NCBI GenBank assembly: GCA_017524035.1
Contig: JAFWUY010000043.1
Location: forward strand, 1-37,778
Direction: 5' to 3'
DNA length: 37,778 bases
Origin: Lachnospiraceae bacterium
Lineage (GTDB): Bacteria; Bacillota; Clostridia; Lachnospirales; Lachnospiraceae
The notes beneath the pieces were generated by a model. The model searched no databases and was not told where the DNA came from. It was given only the letters and a program-made list of their open reading frames with translations. Shown in pieces: positions 32,164 through 37,778 of this stretch. How positions within the stretch are numbered: position 1 is the first letter of the stretch; every line of letters begins with the position of its first letter. Both the position numbers and the translations under genes were made by a program.

Positions 32164-34029
32164 ATGAGTGATAAAAAGAAAAAAAGAGAGATCGGAAGGG
32201 GCAGGGCAATAGAGAACAATATCTTTGCCTGCGGACTTGTGATGCGCATATGCCCTAAGTTCGTTGTGCACAAGGGAATAAGCAGATTTCTCGGATACTT
32301 TGAATGGCTGTTCTACAGTGCTTTCTTCATGCGCTTTGTCATAAATGCACTTGAAACCGGTCAGGAATTTCCGAGGATCATGATCTTCATCATCGTGGTC
32401 ACCGTTGTGTTCGGTTCGATGAGCCTTTATAACGCCGTTCTGAACGGTAAGATAATTCCCGTTGCAAGGGCTGTGATCAATAAGGGTGTCTACCGCAAGC
32501 TCTTCAGGAAGTCCAGGAATGTGGAGCTTGAGTGCTTTGAGGACAGTGATTTCTATAATAAATACACTCTCGCTATGGAGAAGGCCGATGAGAGACTGAT
32601 ACAGACCGTGGAGGTCGTGTTCGGATCCGTATTCGGTGCGATCGCCAGCGTGTTTGCTTTCGCATTCATGTTCCAGGTGGACAAGATATCCGTTCTTTTC
32701 TTTCTTTTCCCGATAATCGGTAACTTCGTATTCAAGAGAATGAACTCGCACCTTGATTACGCGAGAAACAAGGACATGGCTCCACACAACAGAAGGATCG
32801 CATACATCAACCGTGTCATGTACCTGACGGAGTATGCGAAGGAGATGAGGCTTACCGATGTCTTCAAGCTGATGAAGAGGCAGTACAGGGAGGCGATAAC
32901 CGGTCTCGCCGATGTGACGAAGAAGTATACGAAGAAGGCTGTATTCCTTCACTGGATGACGGTCATGTTCACATTCACCTTCATATTCGAAGGACTTCTT
33001 ATCTACGGAGCATACAGGACCGTTGTAAGCCACACGATGACTCTGGCACAGCTCTCCGTCATTACGAGCATGATGGTCTCCACAACATGGATACTGATCG
33101 GATTTACGGAATCACTTACCGCTCTTTTCCAGAACGGTCTGTTTGTTGAGTACCTCAGAAGCTTCCTTGAGTATAAGGAGCGGATTCCGGAGGATACGAC
33201 GGGCGATGATCCCGGTATCGAGATCAGGAGCCTTGAGTTCAGGGATGTTTCGTTCTCTTATAAGGATAAGGAAGTTCTCTCTCATCTGAACATGGAATTC
33301 CGCGGTGGCAAGACTTACGCGATCGTCGGACACAACGGTGCCGGCAAGACCACGCTCATCAAGCTTCTGCTCAGGTTCTACGATCCGACTGAAGGTGTGA
33401 TCCTTTTGAACGGCCGCGACATCAGGGAATACGATCTTCATAAATACCGTGCACTCTTTGCGACGGCATTCCAGGATCACAGAATGTTCTCGATGTCGGT
33501 CATAGACAATGTCGTAATGGGTGAGGACATCGATCCTTCTGAAAAAGAAGAAAAGGTAACCGAGGCACTTAAGCTTTCGGGTGCATATGACAAGGTAATG
33601 TCTCTTCCGAAGGGACCGCATACCATACTCACACATGAGTTCGACGATGAAGGTGCCGTTCTTTCCGGCGGAGAATTCCAGAAGATCGTTGTCGCAAGAG
33701 CGTTTGTGAAGGAATGCCCCATCAAGATATTCGACGAGCCCAGCTCCGCACTTGACCCGATCGCGGAATCCGAGCTTTTCGACAACATATACGAATCGTG
33801 CAGGGATAACACGCTCATCTTCATATCACACAGATTATCGTCGGTACAGAATGCCGACATGGTATATCTGCTCTCGGGTAAGACCGTGGCGGAAGCGGGC
33901 TCTCACAGGACGCTGATGGACATGGACGGAATCTATGCGGATATGTACAGAAAGCAGGCTGTCAATTACCTTGCGCTCAGCTCCGGCGAAAGTACGGAAG
34001 AATCTGCGGAAGGAGGTGAAGCTGTATGA
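32164..34029 (+). CDS. ABC exporter half, membrane domain fused to ATPase (first subunit)
   Basis: A 621-residue fused ABC exporter subunit. An N-terminal membrane domain with six helices (about 40-335) is followed by an ATPase: Walker A VGHNGAGKTTL, Q-loop ATAFQDHRMFS, signature LSGGEFQKIVVARAF, Walker B IKIFDEPSSALD and H-loop FISHRLS. The catalytic glutamate is present. It ends in an acidic Ser/Glu tail. The second subunit overlaps by 4 bases, so the two form a heterodimeric transporter. Such type IV exporters carry drugs, lipids or peptides; no precursor peptide or modification enzyme is nearby, so the substrate is open. Confidence 0.9.
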   Translation: MSDKKKKREIGRGRAIENNIFACGLVMRICPKFVVHKGISRFLGYFEWLFYSAFFMRFVINALETGQEFPRIMIFIIVVTVVFGSMSLYNAVLNGKIIPVARAVINKGVYRKLFRKSRNVELECFEDSDFYNKYTLAMEKADERLIQTVEVVFGSVFGAIASVFAFAFMFQVDKISVLFFLFPIIGNFVFKRMNSHLDYARNKDMAPHNRRIAYINRVMYLTEYAKEMRLTDVFKLMKRQYREAITGLADVTKKYTKKAVFLHWMTVMFTFTFIFEGLLIYGAYRTVVSHTMTLAQLSVITSMMVSTTWILIGFTESLTALFQNGLFVEYLRSFLEYKERIPEDTTGDDPGIEIRSLEFRDVSFSYKDKEVLSHLNMEFRGGKTYAIVGHNGAGKTTLIKLLLRFYDPTEGVILLNGRDIREYDLHKYRALFATAFQDHRMFSMSVIDNVVMGEDIDPSEKEEKVTEALKLSGAYDKVMSLPKGPHTILTHEFDDEGAVLSGGEFQKIVVARAFVKECPIKIFDEPSSALDPIAESELFDNIYESCRDNTLIFISHRLSSVQNADMVYLLSGKTVAEAGSHRTLMDMDGIYADMYRKQAVNYLALSSGESTEESAEGGEAV

Positions 34030-35825
34030 AGAAAGTATGGAAGAACCAGCTCTTCTTATGGAATCTGTGCTTTAAGACATGCCCCGGATACATGATCTAT
34101 TTCCTTTACGACGGATTCAGATACCAGGGAATAATTTTCCTTGAGCATGTTCTGGGAATACGCTACGTGCTTCACTGCGCTGAGTATAACGAGCCTTTCT
34201 GGAAGGCACTTCTTTTCATCGGCATCATCCTTGTGATCAATATGATCCAGATCGTTCCGGACGGTTTTTTCATCCACGGGTGGAGCTTCAAATGCAAGCC
34301 CAGGCTTTACCGCGCACTGAAGGAACAGATGTATGCGAAGGCTGCGGAGATCGATCTGTCCTGCTATGACGACCCGGAATACTACAATGACTTCGTTCTT
34401 GCTGTTGCTGAGGCGGAAAGCTCCATAGACAGGTTCCTTGCGATGTGCAACAGCATCATGCAGGCACTTACGATCATATTCACAACGGGAGTGTTCTATC
34501 TGGTGACCAATGCGACGGGCATCCTTTTTGTTGCCGCATCGCTTGTGCTGCGCTTTATCATCGCCAAGAAGATCAACAAGCTTAATTACGATGTAAGGCT
34601 TAGAGTCAATCCACTCGAAAGAAAGAGAAATTACGTCAGCAGGGTCTTCTACCTGAATGACTATGCCAAGGAATTGAGGCTTCACCCCGCTGTGGGCGAC
34701 TGTCTCGAAAAGGAATTCGACGAAGCCAACGACGATATCGTAAAGGAGCAGGAGAAGGTCGGAGTAAAGAGATCCTTCCTTACCTTCACAAGAGATTATG
34801 TGATAGGTGACTTCATCATGGACGGTCTCTATATCACATACCTCGTGTTTCAGGCAGCTGTGCTTCATACCATCGATTACAGTAATGCCGTCGTTCTTTT
34901 CAACAGAACGGGAAGCTTGAGAAGAGGTATGGCAGGCATTGCGGAAATATTCCCCCAGGCCCAGGAAAACAGTCTCTACATCGACAAGATCAGGGCGTTC
35001 CTGGATTACGAGCCTGTTATAGGGCCCTTCGAAGGCGAGAAGGTTCCGAAAGGAAACGGTGAGCTTGTCATTGATAATGTAAGCTTTGCGTATGGTGAAA
35101 AGGCCGGAGAAACGCTCAAGGGCATATCGCTTAAGGTATCACCCGGAGAAAAGATAGCGATCGTCGGATATAACGGTGCGGGTAAGACAACGCTCATCAA
35201 GCTTCTTATGAGACTGTACGATCCGACAGCCGGAAAGATTACTTATCACGGAAGGGATATCAGGGATTACAGCCCTTACGATTACAGAAGAAGGATCGGA
35301 GTTGTATTCCAGGATTACCAGATGTACGGTGCTTCACTTGCCGAGAACGTCGTTATGAGCGATGAGGCTGAGGACAGGGAGATGATTCTTTCCGCACTCG
35401 AAAAGGCAGGATTCGCCAAGAGGCTGAAGAAGCTTCCCAAGGGACTCGATACGCAGGTTACCGCAGAGTTCGACGAAGACGGTGTGAACTTCTCAGGCGG
35501 CGAAAGTCAGAAAATTGCAATTTCACGCGCATTTTTCAAAGATGCTGATATACTGATAATGGATGAGCCCAGTTCGGCACTCGATCCCATCGCGGAGTAT
35601 GAACTCAACAAAGCGATGGAATCCGCCGCAGAGGGTAAGACCGTGTTCTATATATCCCACAGACTTTCGACCACGAGGGATGCCGACCGTATCATAATGC
35701 TTGAGAACGGACGCATTGTAGAGGAAGGTACCCATGAAAGCCTCCTTGCGCTCGGCGGAAAATACGCCGGTATGTGGAAGGTACAGGCCGGAAGGTACGA
35801 AGGCGCGGATATTAAGGCTGTCTGA
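34026..35825 (+). CDS. ABC exporter half, membrane domain fused to ATPase (second subunit)
   Basis: A 599-residue partner of the preceding gene with the same plan: six helices, then Walker A VGYNGAGKTTL, Q-loop VVFQDYQMYG, signature FSGGESQKIAISRAF, Walker B ILIMDEPSSALD and H-loop YISHRLS. Both subunits keep the Walker B glutamate and a full signature, so unlike many heterodimers neither site looks degenerate. It is translationally coupled to the first subunit (ATGA overlap). The HTH gene starts 24 bases after it and may be in the same transcript. Confidence 0.9.
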   Translation: MKKVWKNQLFLWNLCFKTCPGYMIYFLYDGFRYQGIIFLEHVLGIRYVLHCAEYNEPFWKALLFIGIILVINMIQIVPDGFFIHGWSFKCKPRLYRALKEQMYAKAAEIDLSCYDDPEYYNDFVLAVAEAESSIDRFLAMCNSIMQALTIIFTTGVFYLVTNATGILFVAASLVLRFIIAKKINKLNYDVRLRVNPLERKRNYVSRVFYLNDYAKELRLHPAVGDCLEKEFDEANDDIVKEQEKVGVKRSFLTFTRDYVIGDFIMDGLYITYLVFQAAVLHTIDYSNAVVLFNRTGSLRRGMAGIAEIFPQAQENSLYIDKIRAFLDYEPVIGPFEGEKVPKGNGELVIDNVSFAYGEKAGETLKGISLKVSPGEKIAIVGYNGAGKTTLIKLLMRLYDPTAGKITYHGRDIRDYSPYDYRRRIGVVFQDYQMYGASLAENVVMSDEAEDREMILSALEKAGFAKRLKKLPKGLDTQVTAEFDEDGVNFSGGESQKIAISRAFFKDADILIMDEPSSALDPIAEYELNKAMESAAEGKTVFYISHRLSTTRDADRIIMLENGRIVEEGTHESLLALGGKYAGMWKVQAGRYEGADIKAV

Positions 35826-35849
35826 TGCAATGAACGAGGGGAGGCAGAT

Positions 35850-36647
35850 ATGTCCGACGAAAGAGAAGTTCCATGCGTTTCGGCGCAGATACTTGAAGAA
35901 GTAAAGCTTTATCTGGAGAAGTACTACGAGGAACCGGAAGAGTTATTGCATGGCGCCTGTCCTGAACCCGAAGGGATCACTCTTGAAGAGGACGCATACC
36001 CGGAAGAAGCTTTTGAAGCGGCTGACAAAGAATGCGTATCATTTGATGTTGAAGAGACTCCCCGTGAGAAAAGAAAAAAACCCGGTCTGTTTGCAGCAAG
36101 AAAGACCGGTGCCGCTAAGGAATCCGCTCCTGCCGAATCAGATGAAGCCTATATGGGCGCAACGGCGAAAATTTCCGGATCCGCGAACGCTATGCAGATG
36201 TCTGCTTCTGATATGAAGCCGATGGCTTTTGCCTCTATGGCCACAGCTGATTCAGCACCTGCATTTAAGCCGGGGCGAAAGCTCGATGATGTCATCGGTG
36301 ATCTGGATAAGTCATTCATGGAGATGGTTTGGGGATTTGCCGACAGGAAGGGCATCACCGAGCCCGAACTTCAGAAGAAAGCAGGCATAGACAGAAAGGC
36401 ATATTCAAAGCTTAAATGCGGAACCACCAAGAATCCGAGTAAATCTACGGCACTTGCGATCGCAATCGCGCTTGAACTGAACCTGGATGATACGAAGGAT
36501 CTTCTTTCAAGAGCGGGACTTGCGCTTTCACCGTGCAGCAGGCAGGATCTGATAGTCCGTTACTTCATAGAGAAGGAAAGTTATGACATGTTCGTCATAA
36601 ATTATACGCTGGACGAATACGGAGAGCCGCCTCTCGGATCGCATTAA
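35850..36647 (+). CDS. HTH-domain protein with disordered N-terminal region, partner of a vWA protein
   Basis: A 265-residue protein. Residues 1-145 are acidic and then Ala/Ser/Met-rich and look disordered. Residues 150-265 form a compact C-terminal module: SFMEMVWGFADRKGITEPEL, then AGIDRKAYSKLKCGTTKNPS with helix-turn-helix character, then STALAIAIALELNLDDTKDLL and DLIVRYFIEKESYDMFVINY. This module recurs in Firmicutes next to von Willebrand A proteins, as here with the gene at 36816. The job of the pair is not known. The HTH part may bind DNA or a protein partner. The start has GAGG, and a perfect terminator follows the stop. Confidence 0.75.
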   Translation: MSDEREVPCVSAQILEEVKLYLEKYYEEPEELLHGACPEPEGITLEEDAYPEEAFEAADKECVSFDVEETPREKRKKPGLFAARKTGAAKESAPAESDEAYMGATAKISGSANAMQMSASDMKPMAFASMATADSAPAFKPGRKLDDVIGDLDKSFMEMVWGFADRKGITEPELQKKAGIDRKAYSKLKCGTTKNPSKSTALAIAIALELNLDDTKDLLSRAGLALSPCSRQDLIVRYFIEKESYDMFVINYTLDEYGEPPLGSH

Positions 36648-36671
36648 AACCGCATAATAAATATTTCTTTT

Positions 36672-36722
36672 CGGACCCGGAAAATGTCGCCTGACGGTAG
36701 ACCAATCCGGGTCCGTTTTTTA
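36672..36722 (+). terminator. Intrinsic terminator between the HTH and vWA genes
   Basis: CGGACCCGGA (36672-36681) pairs perfectly with TCCGGGTCCG (36706-36715), followed by seven T residues. The 24-base loop can form a second small hairpin (36686-36702). The vWA gene downstream is thus either separately transcribed or expressed by read-through. Confidence 0.88.
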
Positions 36723-36815
36723 TTAGTATTACCTCAGAAACAATAAAGCACCGGACAGATCCCGGTCCGGCAAACAAACCAAAGCCGCTCGGGCGGCAGA
36801 AAAGAGGTAAATACT

Positions 36816-37484
36816 ATGAGAGAAAATTTAACCGAGCTTGTATTCATTCTTGACAGAAGCGGATCGATGGGCGGACTTGAAAGCGACACCATAGGCGGAT
36901 TCAATTCCATGATCTCCAAGCAGAAAAAGGAAGACGGTGAGGCATACGTATCAACCGTGCTGTTCGATGATAAGGTCGAGACCATTCACGACAGGGTAGA
37001 GCTTAAGAAAGTAAAGAAGCTCACCGACGAAGAGTATTATGTCAGAGGCTGCACCGCACTCCTTGATGCCGTGGGCGAGACGATAGACCGAATATCGAAT
37101 ATCCACAAGTATGCACGTGAAGAGGACCGTCCGGAAAAGACTCTCTTCATCATCACCACCGACGGACTTGAAAATGCCAGCAGGCGTTACAGCTTTAAGG
37201 ATATCAAGCGCCTGGTCGAGCAGAAGAAGGAGAAGGATCACTGGGAGTTCATTTTCCTCGGCGCCAATATCGATGCGATCGAGACCGCGGGGAATATGGG
37301 TATCTCACGTGAGATGGCTGCGGATTACTGCTGCGATGAAGCCGGAATAGCACTCAATTACGATGTCCTCGGCAAGGTGGTATCAAAGGCGAGAAAGTGC
37401 AAGGGTGCCGCTATGAGTGCGGCATTTGGGGGAGGCGCATGGAAAGCTGATATTGAGAGCGGTTACGAAGCCAGAAAAGCATAA
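36816..37484 (+). CDS. von Willebrand factor A domain protein
   Basis: A 222-residue single-domain vWA protein with a complete metal-ion site: DRSGSMGG (D13, S15, S17), T80 in GCTALLDAVG, and D116 in IITTDGLEN. There is no signal peptide or membrane segment, so it is cytoplasmic. Residues after about 185 are Ala/Gly-rich. It follows the HTH-domain protein in the same orientation, an association seen in other Firmicutes. vWA domains typically bind protein partners through a metal ion, often with ATPases; no AAA or MoxR ATPase is visible here. The ATG follows AAAGAGG. Confidence 0.88.
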   Translation: MRENLTELVFILDRSGSMGGLESDTIGGFNSMISKQKKEDGEAYVSTVLFDDKVETIHDRVELKKVKKLTDEEYYVRGCTALLDAVGETIDRISNIHKYAREEDRPEKTLFIITTDGLENASRRYSFKDIKRLVEQKKEKDHWEFIFLGANIDAIETAGNMGISREMAADYCCDEAGIALNYDVLGKVVSKARKCKGAAMSAAFGGGAWKADIESGYEARKA

Positions 37485-37503
37485 AAATTGCAATAACCGG
37501 TGC

Positions 37504-37547
37504 AAATCACCTCTGTTATGGGATATAATCCATTACAGAGGTGATTT
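37504..37547. promoter_or_regulatory. 13-bp inverted repeat with a -10 in its loop and a ribosome-binding site in its arm
   Basis: AAATCACCTCTGT (37504-37516) and ACAGAGGTGATTT (37535-37547) are perfect complements, and four further pairs follow one mismatch inside. TATAAT lies in the loop (37524-37529). The 3' arm contains the GAGGTG ribosome-binding site of the gene starting at 37551. A read-through transcript would hide that site; one starting from the loop promoter (about 37536) would not include the 5' arm. Confidence 0.65.
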
Positions 37548-37550
37548 TGT

Positions 37551-37778
37551 ATGGGATTATTTAAGACAAAGTACGAAAGAGAGCTGGATATGATCATAAC
37601 GAGACTCGAAATGAACATGTCCAACAATTACAAGGACAATGCCCAGATGAACCTGAAAGAACTTGAGGAAGCGTTTGCAGGTATGAAGGAAGCGGGACAG
37701 ATCAAAGGGGCAAGTGCGGAAAAATATGATAAGATCATAGGCGGGTATATTGAAAAGCTGAAAGGCTATTCACATAAG
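37551..37778 (+). CDS. Hypothetical small helical protein (partial at right edge)
   Basis: An open frame from the ATG at 37551 to the window end (76 codons, no stop), beginning MGLFKTKYERELDMIITRLE and continuing as amphipathic charged helices with no cysteines or membrane segment. GAGGTG lies seven bases upstream of the ATG, which supports translation. The frame is of helical-bundle type; I do not recognise a family. The ribosome-binding site is embedded in the inverted repeat described at 37504-37547. Confidence 0.65.
   Translation, partial: MGLFKTKYERELDMIITRLEMNMSNNYKDNAQMNLKELEEAFAGMKEAGQIKGASAEKYDKIIGGYIEKLKGYSHK

Noticed and set aside
32164-35825. Exporter pair considered as a RiPP or bacteriocin export locus
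   Set aside because: No peptidase C39 domain, no precursor peptide with a leader and no modification enzyme was found around it.
1-37778. CRISPR arrays, tRNA or rRNA genes, transposases, phage genes
   Set aside because: No regularly spaced repeats of the right size, no cloverleaf or rRNA sequence, and no such protein was recognised.

Overview
The window looks like chromosomal DNA of a low-to-moderate-GC Firmicute of the class Clostridia, most like the Lachnospiraceae. The reasons are strong AGGAGG-type ribosome-binding sites, occasional GTG and TTG starts, sigma-A promoters with extended -10 elements, and families typical of that group (LnrLMN/JK-type ABC export module, LytTR plus DUF3021 pair, DUF2812 next to PadR, UPF0340, DUF3737, UlaG-like metallo-beta-lactamase proteins). 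The organism assignment is inference. No rRNA, tRNA, CRISPR array, insertion sequence or phage gene was seen, and no gap between genes exceeds about 250 bases.

Region 1 (1-8952) is rich in signalling and export. A minus-strand OmpR-type regulator and the first codons of its kinase (1-743) diverge from a five-gene operon (978-5829). That operon holds an ABC ATPase, two ABC-2 permeases, a DesK/LiaS-type kinase and a NarL/LuxR regulator, the same set as the Bacillus linearmycin-resistance system LnrLMN-LnrJK. A lone acidic protein (minus strand) follows. Next come a LytTR regulator with its DUF3021 membrane partner and a second ABC exporter, whose permease carries a one-base frameshift.

Region 2 (9021-16104) holds a translationally coupled pair of MutS-related ATPases, then metabolic genes: a Gfo/Idh/MocA oxidoreductase, an MFS transporter, an aldo/keto reductase with C-terminal iron-sulfur motifs, and a YbaK-type deacylase.

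Region 3 (16161-23270) starts with a PadR operon (PadR, DUF2812 protein, EreA/ChaN-like membrane-anchored protein) under a promoter framed by a 12-bp inverted repeat. It continues with a redox/sugar cluster (flavodoxin-like reductase, short FMN-dependent hydroxy-acid dehydrogenase, TIM-barrel isomerase), then HflX and a UlaG-like hydrolase.

Region 4 (23270-31047) has an AgrA/AgrC-type two-component pair preceded by an 18-bp perfect direct repeat. It also holds small membrane and MBL-fold proteins, HU, UPF0340, a second YbaK-type protein, an orphan PTS EIIC-like membrane protein, a membrane-anchored protein and a DUF3737 beta-helix protein.

Region 5 (31070-37778) has two zinc-ribbon membrane proteins (minus strand), a heterodimeric ABC exporter, and an HTH-protein/von Willebrand A pair. 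At the right edge a gene begins whose ribosome-binding site lies in one arm of a long inverted repeat with a -10 element in its loop. The best candidates for undescribed biology are the tandem MutS-like ATPases, the HTH-vWA pair, the direct-repeat control region of the LytTR system, and the right-edge hairpin.
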